Of a DNA stretch of 64,000 bases, positions 54,793-64,000 are shown in pieces (position 1 is the first letter of the stretch; the number at the start of each line of letters is the position of its first letter). The notes beneath the pieces are model-generated. The model made no database searches, was not told where the DNA came from, and worked only from the letters and a program-made list of their open reading frames with translations. The stretch is from assembly GCA_963662175.1 (NCBI GenBank), contig OY759215.1, positions 9,041,079 to 9,105,078 on the forward strand, given 5' to 3'. This DNA is from Aradus depressus (lineage: Eukaryota; Arthropoda; Insecta; Hemiptera; Aradidae). The translations under genes were made by a program, and so were the position numbers.

Positions 54793-55376
54793 GCTACCGC
54801 CTGAAATTACATATTTTACTATTTAAACTGCCCCAACTAAGTATAAAGTCAAGTGCAGTGTTAGCTATATGTAAGGTTACCCAGCAGGATCCACAGTTGC
54901 CTTGGTCCCGGATCTGACGGATGGTCGGACAATTAGGCCACTGTTTCCTAGAATCAAACTCTTCTGGGATAAGGAAGTCTGACAGTTCATGTTCCTTTCT
55001 TAAAGGCAGTCTAATGCCACCTTCTTCAACTCCAAGGAGACCCTAAAGGTACGAATAGGTCGTATCTGGAGCAAAATTACGTCCTGCCTTCAAACAAAAT
55101 AAGGAACACATGAAATCAATATGAAATTAAAATAAAAGTAGTTCGTCATAAGAAGCGAAGGTTGACAATTACTTACTTTCATAAAGCATTAGCAGAATTT
55201 ACTTCATTGATTATTCGTTCTTGATCGTAAATGTCTGGAATGTTTGCAGCGTTCGCCGCTGCAATTATTAAACTAATCAAGAGCAATTTCATTCTGGAAG
55301 AATTCGTTAGTAAAATTAAAAGCATAATAACTACAAAAATAATAAAAAGTTCATGCAAGTATAAAACAATATTTAA

Positions 55377-56320
55377 TGGGTCCTCTACACTATGGCTCAT
55401 TGTGGGCCATCATGATGGTCACCATTATCATGGCTGAATGGACGCATCCACACAGTGGTCCATTTAGATGGACCATTCTAGATGTGCATGAATGGGCCAT
55501 AGTGAATTTATTATTTCTCATAAGAAGTTGCCTAGTAACTAGTATGGTGGTCGAGGAAATCGCGGCGGTGGCTTTGTGTTTGGCCAACACATATAATTAT
55601 TACGTACACATAGTTACACAAAAAGTTATCAGGAAAAAATGGCAAAAAAGAAGATGGTGGATGACAACTTTTTTAATTCAGCGACTGGAATGCCTATTGC
55701 ATCAGCTATTCTTTGCCAGCTATCGTTCACCTAAAAACGAATATTGTATATTGTAAAAAGTTAAAAGAATATAATGATGAAAGATAAACAAATTTATTGA
55801 AGCAGAACATTAAATAAAAAACATAATTTGATAAATTAAAACTTACTTAATTTTTATCTTTATGTAGCTTGTCTTTCGGGTTCCAAATGCAAGACTCCTA
55901 TTGATACAACTCAATAAACTTAAATGTCTCTTCTGGAACCCAATTTATTTCTTTTTTCGATTTTGCCATGATTAATAATAAACAGCTATTTTTTGTTATA
56001 GAAAACTAATTATTTCAATAAACTAATATTTCAATAAACTAATATTTCAATAAACTAATATTTCAATAAACTAATATTTCAATAAACTAATATTTCAATA
56101 AACTAATATCTCAATAAACTAAATATTTCGTTATAATTAAATAATAATAATTACTAAAATCAGTGTTATCATGAGAACAAGCAGCAAGCACCGCTCCCAA
56201 CGCCATCCATGGCCATCACCATCTCCCATCCACTACTTAGGCCACTACAGGCCTTCTACCCCTCTACACAATGGTGATGGCTCACAGTGGCTCAAGATGG
56301 GCCATAGTGTAGAGGAGCCA
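55377..56320. mobile_element. PIF/Harbinger deletion derivative with TAA target duplication
   Basis: The ends TGGGTCCTCTACACTATGG and (inverted) TGGCTCCTCTACACTATGG are flanked by TAA on both sides (55374-55376 and 56321-56323). Genes B and others give the empty site AATATTTAAAACTGG. The + strand near 55620-55680 encodes KKWQKRRWWMTTFLIQR, the basic RRWW region of Harbinger transposases. The minus strand 55970-55850 encodes MAKSKKEINWVPEETFKFIE then a stop and WNPKDKLHK, a MADF/SANT-like second protein. Two convergent gene ends with the middle deleted is typical of this superfamily. Confidence 0.85.
56013..56125. repeat. 16-bp tandem repeat inside the Harbinger element
   Basis: AATAAACTAATATTTC repeated about six to seven times, the last copies diverged. 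Confidence 0.85.
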
Positions 56321-56571
56321 TAAAACTGGTATATTCTCTACTTTACGCTGTACTGCAGGGTTAAATGTCAAACTAATATCCTTAGAAGGATATAAAGAAC
56401 TTTGTATCTCGCACCAGAGAAAGGATTGAATAATTTAAGATTATCCAACATTAAACAGTTTATTATAATATGAGTTTTGTTAGCTATTAAATAAAGAATA
56501 TTGCCAAATTATTATTATTTTTTTCAATTCTTGTTTTCATTACAGAAGTTTTGTAGAGATGTGGAGCTTAC

Positions 56572-56625
56572 CTGAGTGTTGATCCGCAGACTGAACATGG
56601 ATTAACTGGCGGCAGCTCTTTTATA
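56572..56625 (-). promoter_or_regulatory. Core promoter and exon 1, pseudogene D
   Basis: TATAAAAG at 56618-56625, initiator TCAGT with predicted start 56592, 21-nt exon 1 and donor CAG|GTAAG, unchanged from B and C although the gene body is destroyed. Confidence 0.65.
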
Positions 56626-56962
56626 TCCAGAGGACTCACTTATCTGGACACTTCATTTGTACGTATAAATAACTTCTTTTGATAGATCGGAAAAGTACTC
56701 TGATCATATCTAAATGATGGATTCATTTTTTTTTTTTACTTTCAAGAAATATTATGGCAAATTCCTGGGGCGTAGTGAGTTTGTGGGTGACCATAAATTG
56801 TAATTCGTCCGCTCCTTCCCTTGCATAGTAATATAATACTGAATATCAGTAGAATATTGATGTGTAAATAATTACAAAAGCTTGGGTAACGCAGATTACT
56901 TTTTTAAATTGTATAATTTCATATGAAAGACTGCATTGGACTTAGCTAACACCCCTTGCGAC

Positions 56963-57690
56963 TTAACAATTTACTAAAGCTAGGTGCTTAAAAACGGAAA
57001 CATGACAATTGCTTAGACAGTAAAACAGACGAAGCATTTTATGAACTCTTTCTCCATACTTCATTCTCCATTGCCTTAAATAGAGGAACTTATGCTTATA
57101 AAAAGGGATATTCGAAATATCATGAGGGAGCAGCTCATCTTTTATTTTACTCCTTTGAAATGTTCGACACACTATACAACCCGACACCAAATTTGCGACA
57201 TCAGACATTATCCCTGGCAATTAAAAAGAAACTTTTATCTGTGTGCTTAATTTTGGTTAAACCTAAATGAGTCTCATGCAAGAGGCCCAGGATAAGTCGC
57301 CGCAACGCAACTGGAACAATCAACCAATTCTCTAAATATAATAAACCATTTACTTTACATATTTCATGATGAAATTTATAAAAATGAACCACTTCGGGAG
57401 CCACAGTGGATTCTAACTTTGACGGCCAACCATTACAATAAAATTCAGTTATTTGTGAGCGAGACGGATCTTGCTTGGTTTCAGCTACAAATTTAGAATA
57501 TTTTTCATCCGTAAAATTGATTGTGGCTCCTAAACAATGCACCCTCTCCAGCATAGATGGGTCATCACCGGGGTGAAATCTCACAATATTACGAGATAAC
57601 AAATCAGCGATATACATGAACTTTTCGGGCAGATATTTTAACTCAAACTGATATGGCAACAACTTCAGTCGCATTCGTTTTATTCCATTA
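56963..57690 (-). pseudogene. Ty3/Gypsy RNase H-integrase relic upstream of D
   Basis: 57674-57201 (RLKLLPYQFELKYLPEKF, FLIARDNV) and 57220-56963 (CIVCRTFQRSK, CLSNCHVSVFKHLAL) match the gene B relic at 33000-32275 almost residue for residue, but the 5' part of the element is missing. It marks a segmental duplication shared by B and D. Confidence 0.85.
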
Positions 57691-58420
57691 TGTCAAATTA
57701 TGTATGATGTATAAAAATTTAATGGTTTTAAGTTGAATATTGATATTATGGTTCATATGAATACAAAGTATTATTAAATAAATAAAAAATATGAAAAAAA
57801 AAAAAAAAGTAATAATATAAATGAAGATTTTCGCGAATCCTGGCCAATCAAATTGGTGGATTCTTTAAAAAATGGTGTAGCGTGATGCCCCATGAGAAAT
57901 AGAAGAGTGTGTGTTAAGAGAGCGAGAGTGATGGGTCGATGGTGTGCAGTGGCAGTGTGTAGTCAGTGATAATCAGAAACTGGGAAATGAAGATGTGCAG
58001 TAATACCAATAGTAGGGATTGTTGAAGCAAGTGGTGACGAGAGAGATAGAGAGTGGTGAAGAAGTGAGATTGGACAAAGACCTGAACAAGAAGAAGACAG
58101 GTGAGCAGTTCACGTCAGCCACGATGCACCGAGGGAGACGAAATCTACTCATGGAACCATGAGACGAAATGAGGCGGCATGCAGGTTTCTTTTAAAATAT
58201 TAGTAATTATGTAAAATTTGTGTAAACCATGCTTACCAACCCTAGAAATTAATAACTTAAAAAAAAAAAATATATATATAAGAAAATTTTAAATATTAAA
58301 TAAATAAGTGTTATTGTCTGTAAAACTATTAGATTTTTTTCTATTTTATTCACATTCATGAAATCTTTTTATATAATTTAATTTTTTATCGGACTAAGAT
58401 CTAGTTATCTAAGCCCGGTT
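57691..58420. other. AT-rich region with no recognised gene
   Basis: Poly-A runs at 57793 and 58259. A purine-rich stretch (57890-58150) repeats GAGAG/AGTGG motifs. Nothing coding. Confidence 0.4.
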
Positions 58421-59119
58421 TGTAACGAAGGTTAACCTCCGTTACATATATGGTTCACATATATGGATTAGATCCATGATATGGAACGCACCCTACCTCA
58501 TGATCGATCATCGTTCGGAAATGTATATTGATTGAGCGGTTACTCACGCGGAGCGCCACTTTTGGTCGCCCCCGTCGACCGTTCAACCATTTCAGTTGAT
58601 TCCTAGTTGAGCTACTAGAGAGTATACATTTCTATTCCTTGTCGAGCTAGAGAGAGCGACTTGCCCTACAGAGAGAGACATACGAGGTGCTGTATATTGT
58701 ATTATAAATGAAGTATATTTGAAATTATTATATATATATATATTCATATTATTTAGAGGGATTCTTTGTACTAGATATTTATCCAGTCTATTCTCATTTT
58801 TGAAGTTGATTTTTTTGAGTTTATTGAAGATTAAATTTCCTCGTTTTTCTTTTATAACTATTTTTCTTATTTTCACTCTCTCACCCCTATCCCAGCAGAA
58901 GTGACGACCATCTGGACTCCAGACTTTTCCTAATCGGAAATATAGGTTTTTTTAGGAGGGTTTTTGTCCAGTTTTAGCATAACTGGAATTTCCGCCCTCA
59001 AGTGTTTTTGATGTATTTTCTCGGCTTCCACTGCTAGTAATAGACAGTACATCATTACAGGTTATACAATTGGTTCCTAAGTAAAGGGACGATTAAAATT
59101 GTGAGGAAGGACCGTCACA
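58421..59119 (+). repeat. Candidate solo LTR (699 bp)
   Basis: Starts TGTAACGAAGGTTAACC and ends ACCGTCACA (TG...CA). It is followed by TAAATGGCTCCCGAGAACAG, which resembles a primer-binding site after a 5' LTR. TAACGAAGG/CCTCCGTTA near the start is a short palindrome. The internal region stops within about 60 bp at the 3' flank of gene E. No partner LTR is in the window. Confidence 0.4.
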
Positions 59120-59618
59120 TAAATGGCTCCCGAGAACAGGGACTATAATAATTTCATTTTTGAAGTATTAGTACCGTCACAATATATATTATTATTATTA
59201 TTATGTATTTCATAAGAGGTTCAATATAATATTTGTGGTTGTGGTAAATATAACAAAAGATTCATAAAACAAAACGTGTATTTCCATTTATATCTTATAC
59301 ATTAGAGCGAATTCATTGAGCTATCAGTGAGTTTAAACTTTCGGGATCCCAGCTGTAATTTGATCTTCAAATCGACATTCATCTTTACCTCGGAGAATTT
59401 TAAAAAGACCATCTTGGCCCCAGTCAGTATTCCAGGAGTTAGCGACCAGCCAGTATGGAGTGCCGCTTTCCACGCCCCAGCCAATGATTCGTACAGCATG
59501 GGCGCCAAGATAAGGTCCAGACACATGATGGTATACACCTGGGAAAATACTCAAATCAATATCTTCATAAGCAAACCTCTGGAGATGGAAGGTGAAAGGA
59601 AAAACCCAGGACAGTTAA

Positions 59619-60762
59619 CCCTTTGCGCACAGATTACTTTCGTGAAACACCCGAGTCAGGTTGGCGCACTTTATGTGATGAGAATAGAGGTTAAATACAT
59701 AAATGAAAAATAAGTAAGGGAATATTTTTGTATTCATAAAATTGCACAAAACTCTTAAAACTCACAAAAAAGACTTCAACCCAAGTAAAAGAAAAATAAC
59801 ATAGTAGGTTTAATAAGTTTTATTTTCCATTCCCTTCGAAAACACATAAGAACATTTTGAAGAAAAAACAAAATCTGAACCTGGTCAAAGTCATTGAGGC
59901 GCGTAAGATTTCAATCCCAGTTGATTTACCACATTTTTTTCTGTCCTAATAAAAACAAAATTCCGATAAAAGCCAATAATTCTTCTTTAGACGTTTCATT
60001 TTTGCTTTGTTTCGAACGGTCGTTGGGACCTAGTAAAGCTGTTTTATTTTGGATGTACATGTTCGTATATTTTACTATTCCATCGATCATTTCTTGATTT
60101 ATAATTTTTTGAAATGTCAACATTTCATTTTGCACATACTCACAGTTTTTACTGGATGGAAGAATTTTTTTAAGTGAGTTTTATTAGGGGTTTCGCGAAC
60201 TTGCTCCGAAACAGTGGTTTTTTCCATTAGTACTCCTCTTTGAGTTCTTTTACATTTTTTCCCTTCACTTTTCTTGTTTTATAGATTTTTTTAATGAAAA
60301 ATTCATCCTCATCTGATTCTCCACTTGAGTCCGAATCTGAGTCGCTGTCCTCTTCGTGAACTTGATTGTCCTCCACTTCAATGTCAGAATCTGAATGGTG
60401 GTCACTAAATTCAGTTACTTCTACTTCGTCGATATCTGATGCATCAGATTCTTCCTCATCTGGACCATCTTCCTTGCTAAGTTCTTCCAAAAGAGCCGCA
60501 TACTGCTCTGAAAGGAAATTTCCTGCCGTCTCATGGTGGTCAGGTTGGCGTACGGAATGCGCCACAGAACGTTTCTAGTACATACATGAGCGATTAGACC
60601 GATCTGACGGCTGCAAGTTCAATGGGAACTATAGGACCAGGTAGGTAGGATGTTGATAAGAGGTTAGAGGGACGGGCAGCTTCCCATCTTCACTTCCGTT
60701 CATTCGGCTTATCAATACATTCCCAGTGGCGCACGTTATACGCCGTACCTATGCGCAAAGGG
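59619..60762 (-). mobile_element. piggyBac deletion derivative in intron 6 of copy E
   Basis: The ends CCCTTTGCGCA and TGCGCAAAGGG are flanked by TTAA (59615-59618 and 60763-60766); gene C keeps a near-empty site. The minus-strand frame 60565-60227 starts MAHSVRQPDHHETAGNFL and turns strongly acidic (EEDSDSDSDSSGESDEDEF). After shifts come MEKTTVSEQVRETPN and, at 60135-59926, IINQEMIDGIVKYTNMYIQN and SKEELLAFIGILFLLG, the start of the piggyBac transposase fold. The catalytic DDD region and C-terminal cysteine domain are deleted. Needs an active partner to move. Confidence 0.85.
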
Positions 60763-61396
60763 TTAAGTGACTGAAGACTGGGAATGAGACGTTGGATGAT
60801 AGTGGCTCTGGACAAGAGGAGATGGAAGGAGTACTTTGAGAAAGCTAGGACTCTTGCCGAATAGAAGTGCAGGAGGACAGTGATCGAGTTAGAGACTGGA
60901 GGCTGAAAAGGATACTTAAAGACTGGGAATGAGGCGTTGGATGATAGTGGCTCTGGACATGAGGAGATGGAAGGAGTACTTTGAGAAAGCTAGGACTCTT
61001 GCCGAATAGAAGTGTAGGAGGACAGTGATCGAGGTTGAGACAGTTCTCTTGATGGTCTGGCCCCAAGGACAGGAGAATTTTATTTTTTTGTAATATTAAT
61101 AATCAGAATTACTTCCTTATAAAAACATACCAGATTTATATGTAAAGAAGTCTTCGTATACGAGAAAAGCAGCCTCCACTGGGCCGCTAGTAACCATTTC
61201 TTTTTGAATTTCCTTTTCACTTCGGATCAAATATCCTTTTTTAACTGTTAACATAAATAATACCATTTATATAGTCTTTAACCTAAAATAAAATGAATGA
61301 GGCTTGAAAGGTGGAATACTCGGAATTTAGTTGTCCTCAAGTAAAAAATTGATGTTTATGCATGTATATAATTTTTCAACCGTACATTACATTATA

Positions 61397-61401
<5 letters not shown>

Positions 61402-61456
<55 letters not shown>
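61402..61456. repeat. AT microsatellite next to the SINE
   Basis: About 27 consecutive TA dinucleotides. Another run sits at 61909-61936. Confidence 0.95.
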
Positions 61457-61460
<4 letters not shown>

Positions 61461-61804
61461 GGAGCCGGTAGCTCAATGGTATGCGTGCTTGGCTTCTGAG
61501 CTCAAGAACGTGGGTTCGTAGCCCGACCGAGGCCCTTAGTTTATTTTATCTGGGAGGTAAAATAAACTTAAGCACGCCGTCCTTCGGATGGGACGTTAAG
61601 CGATGGTCCCGAGCCTGTACGATGTCAGGTACTCGTTAAAGACCCCTACCCTAAGTGAATGAAAATTTAGGGTAGGCAAAATTTAGGACTCTCACAGTAG
61701 AGTCGGGTTCATATCCACCAGAGTGATGAAAGAGCGCTCTGGTAGCAGGTGATATGACCTCGTAGGTAAAGCCCGGGCATGAGTCATAAAACCTAACCTA
61801 ACCT
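61455..61804 (+). mobile_element. tRNA-derived SINE, copy in intron 5 of copy E
   Basis: A box TAGCTCAATGG, B box GGTTCGTAGCC, same body and AACCTAACCTAACCT tail as 8161-8507. It is flanked by AT repeats, so the target duplication cannot be read. Confidence 0.88.
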
Positions 61805-61897
61805 ATATATATATATGAAGAATTGTTTCGCTTAACGCATGTTTCGCGTTACGAGTAAGATTCTGGAAGGAATTATGCTCGCTGAGCGAGGTTCCAC

Positions 61898-61939
<42 letters not shown>

Positions 61940-63323
61940 TAAATAAAAACATACCAGATATGTAAGGAAGACTTCGTAGACAAAGTAAACAGCCTCCACC
62001 TGCCTTTATTACATGTATAGAATAATGCATGCAAATGAGATACCTTTATGGTGATCCTGGTCAAATGGCGTCTTGTATGAAGGATTGGTGCACTTGTTCT
62101 CGCATTTGGGAGTGTCACTCATGGGAAGAGATGAACAGGGTGGCAAACTACCGTTGGTGTGATGTTCCGTTGGTGTGATGTTCACAAGCTTGGATCTCGT
62201 ACGGTTGGCAACCCTGCATAACAGAGCAACAGTTTTAGGTTAGATGGGTAGGTATCTTGTTTCAATCTAAATGAGATTGATACGTACAATGTTTGACTTG
62301 TATCCACCTCCAGTGACGACACCATTCGTCTCAAAAAATTTCCAAGCAGCTGTATCATAGCCTCCTTTACACCCATAGCCGCAACTTTTGCAGCAGCTAA
62401 GCAATTCTTCGTCAGAAATGGGGTCTGTAAATGTACCGTGGGTTTCAATGCACATCCGGTCTGAGAAAGCAGACGTTGCAGCTACCGCCTGAAATTACAT
62501 ATTTTACTATTTAAACTGCCCCAACTAAGTATAAAGTCAAGTGCAGTGTTAGCTATATGTAAGGTTACCCAGCAGGATCCACAGTTGCCTTGGTCCCGGA
62601 TCTGACGGATGGTCGGACAATTAGGCCACTGTTTCCTAGAATCAAACTCTTCTGGGATGAGGAAGTCTGACAGTTCATGTTTCGTTCTTAAAGGCAGTCT
62701 AATGCCACCTTCCTTAACTCCAAGGAGACCCTTAAGGTACGAATAGGTCGTATCTGGAGCAAAATTACGTCCTGCCTTCAAACACAATAAGGAACCCATT
62801 AAATCAATATGAAATTAAAATAAAAGTAGTTCGTCATAAGAAGCGAAGGTTGACAATTACTTACTTTCCATAAAGCATTAGCAGAATTTACTTCATTGAT
62901 TATTCGTTCTTGATCATAAATGTCTGAAATTTTTGCAGCGTTCGCCGCTGCAATTATTATACTAATCAAGAGCAATTTCATTCTGGAAGAATTCGTTAGT
63001 AAAATTGAAAATATAATAACTACAAAAAATAATAAACAAGTTCATGCAAATTGAATACAATATTTAATATGTTCTCTACTTTAAGCTGCACTGCAGGGTT
63101 ATATTGCTACATAATATATTTCTTGGCATCTCGCTTACGAGATACGTAGAACGATAAGACCAGGCAAAGGATTGAATCATTTAAAATTATCCAATATTAA
63201 AATAGTTTATTATAATATGAATTTTATTAGCTATTAAATAAAGAATATTGCCAAATTATTATAATTTTTTCAATTCTTGTTTTCATTACAGAAAGTTCTG
63301 AAGACATAATGTAAATATCTTAC

Positions 63324-63377
63324 CTGAGTGTTGATCCGCAGACTGAACATGGATTAATTAGCGGCAGCTCTCTTATA
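63324..63377 (-). promoter_or_regulatory. Core promoter and exon 1, copy E
   Basis: TATAAGAG box ending near 63377, initiator TCAGT with predicted start 63344, 21-nt exon 1 to 63324, donor CAG|GTAAG. One difference (TTAATTAGCGG for TTAACTGGCGG) lies between TATA box and initiator. Confidence 0.65.
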
Positions 63378-63739
63378 TCCAGAGGACTCACTTATCTGGA
63401 CACTTCATTTGTACGTATAAATAACTTGTTTTGATAGATCGGAAAAGTTCTCTTATCATATCTAAATGATGTATTATTTTTTTTTTTTGTTTTGTTTTTT
63501 CACTTTTTCAAGAAATATTATGGAAAATTTCTGGGACGTAGTGAGTTTGTGGGTGACCAGAAATTGTAATTCATCCGTTCTTCCCCTGCGTGTTTATTGA
63601 CTTGAATAGTAATCGGAAATTGTAACACTATAATATAATACTGAATATCAGTAGAATATTGGTGTGTAAATAATTATAAGAGCTTGTATAATATCATGTG
63701 AAAGACTGCATAGAGCTTAGCTATCAGCCCTTGCTACTT

Positions 63740-63880
63740 AACTAAGCCAGGTGCTTGAAAACGGAAACATGACAATTGCTAGACTAAAAAAATATATATA
63801 GACAGTAGAACAGACGAAGCATTGTATGAACCCATTCTCCATATTCATTCTTCACTGCGTGAAATAGAGGAACATAGAAA
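63740..63880 (-). pseudogene. Short Gypsy integrase relic upstream of copy E
   Basis: Diverged counterpart of 32290-32410 (ATACAATGCTTCGTCTGTTC on the minus strand), in the same position relative to the gene. It shows the Gypsy insertion predates the B, D and E split. Confidence 0.65.
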
Positions 63881-63930
63881 TATTGAAGTTTTATCTGTAA
63901 TAAATAAATTATATATAGATATATAACATA

Positions 63931-63984
<54 letters not shown>

Positions 63985-64000
63985 TCTACTTGTATACTGG
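63881..64000. repeat. AT microsatellite at the window end
   Basis: Runs of TA at 63938-63976 followed by GTGTGTG. No gene. Confidence 0.9.

Larger units (their letters stand above)
49117..56592 (-). pseudogene. Cathepsin B-like copy D, degraded
   Basis: Remaining pieces: exon 1 (56592-56572), exon 2 (55293-55177), exon 3 (55087-54881), 11 nt of exon 4 (54800-54790), exon 6 (49948-49835) and exon 7 (49326-49117). Exon 5 and the rest of exon 4 are absent. Exon 2 lacks one base of the TGG codon, creating TGA. Exon 3 has a TAG replacing the Lys of YLKG (near 55050). The exon 7 acceptor CCCAG has become CCCTT. Exon 7 also has a 4-nt GGCT insertion after ATTGGCTGG, shifting the frame between His and Asn. 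The promoter is intact, so transcription is still possible. A TE with long inverted repeats ends exactly at the exon 4 breakpoint. Confidence 0.9.
59333..63344 (-). pseudogene. Cathepsin B-like copy E, one frameshift in the occluding loop
   Basis: Exons: 63344-63324 (non-coding), 62982-62865, 62775-62569, 62488-62288, 62213-62044, 61244-61131 and 59538-59333. All splice sites are sound. Catalytic residues are present ([28 protein letters not shown]). Exon 5 is 170 nt instead of 154 because CGTTGGTGTGATGTTC (plus strand) is tandemly duplicated at about 62152-62184. The reading becomes CEHHTNGTSHQR and then stops at TAG. Apart from this it is as well preserved as A-C, so the break is recent, polymorphic, or an assembly error. 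Intron 6 carries a piggyBac derivative, intron 5 a SINE. Confidence 0.85.

Overview
This window is nuclear DNA from an arthropod, most likely an insect. The evidence is small phase-conserving introns, a TATA box plus a TCAGT-type initiator, and a repeat fauna of BEL/Pao, Ty3/Gypsy (including a CsRn1-like gag with its CHCC knuckle), Jockey LINEs, Helitrons, piggyBac, PIF/Harbinger and a tRNA-derived SINE with a CCTAA tail. A sap-feeding hemipteran is a guess based on the digestive-type cathepsin B expansion and is not proven here.

The only host genes I can support are five tandem copies of one secreted cathepsin B-like cysteine protease, all on the minus strand. They are A (6131-8781), B (27214-31885), C (37790-39954), D (49117-56592) and E (59333-63344). 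Each has the same seven-exon plan: a 21-nt non-coding exon 1, a signal-peptide exon, a propeptide plus catalytic-Cys exon, an exon holding the cysteine-rich region, an occluding-loop exon, a short exon, and a His/Asn exon. By hand splicing, A, B and C give full 331-333 residue proteases with the catalytic Cys, His, Asn and both occluding-loop histidines. D is a clear pseudogene: nonsense codon, two frameshifts, a lost acceptor, and exon 5 and most of exon 4 gone. E looks intact except for a 16-nt tandem duplication in the occluding-loop exon that shifts the frame. All five keep the same core promoter. Smaller relics lie at about 5703-5790 (exon 5), 40370-40840 (exon 2) and 47066-47110 (promoter).

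Layout: 1-2366 BEL/Pao gag-protease and LTR, inserted into a Gypsy gag; 2367-5301 Gypsy relics; 5700-5953 LINE and cathepsin relics; 6131-8815 gene A with a SINE in intron 1; 9267-23872 two same-orientation non-autonomous Helitron-like elements, each with a 66-bp minisatellite and a 143-147-bp C-rich satellite, separated by a 440-bp array that carries SINE-like core sequence; 23880-26500 Jockey relic and a fragment of a multi-copy arthropod protein family; 26460-31920 inverted repeats and gene B, whose introns hold two foldback insertions, a MITE and a long-TIR repeat; 32275-35455 Gypsy pol relic; 35490-37320 duplicated flank with a Harbinger relic; 37790-40840 gene C and an exon 2 relic split by a TTAA MITE; 40936-42240 second copy of the multi-copy family; 42670-46834 nearly full-length Jockey LINE with target-site duplication; 47460-56625 pseudogene D with a 131-bp pyrimidine-rich array, a long-TIR element and a Harbinger element; 56963-59119 Gypsy relic and a candidate solo LTR; 59333-63377 pseudogene E with a piggyBac deletion derivative and a second SINE.

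The cluster appears to have grown by segmental duplication of a unit made of gene, 5' flank, Gypsy relic and 3' flank, and then diverged through transposon insertion and decay. Exon boundaries were derived by hand from aligned copies and splice consensus. No database or alignment program was used.
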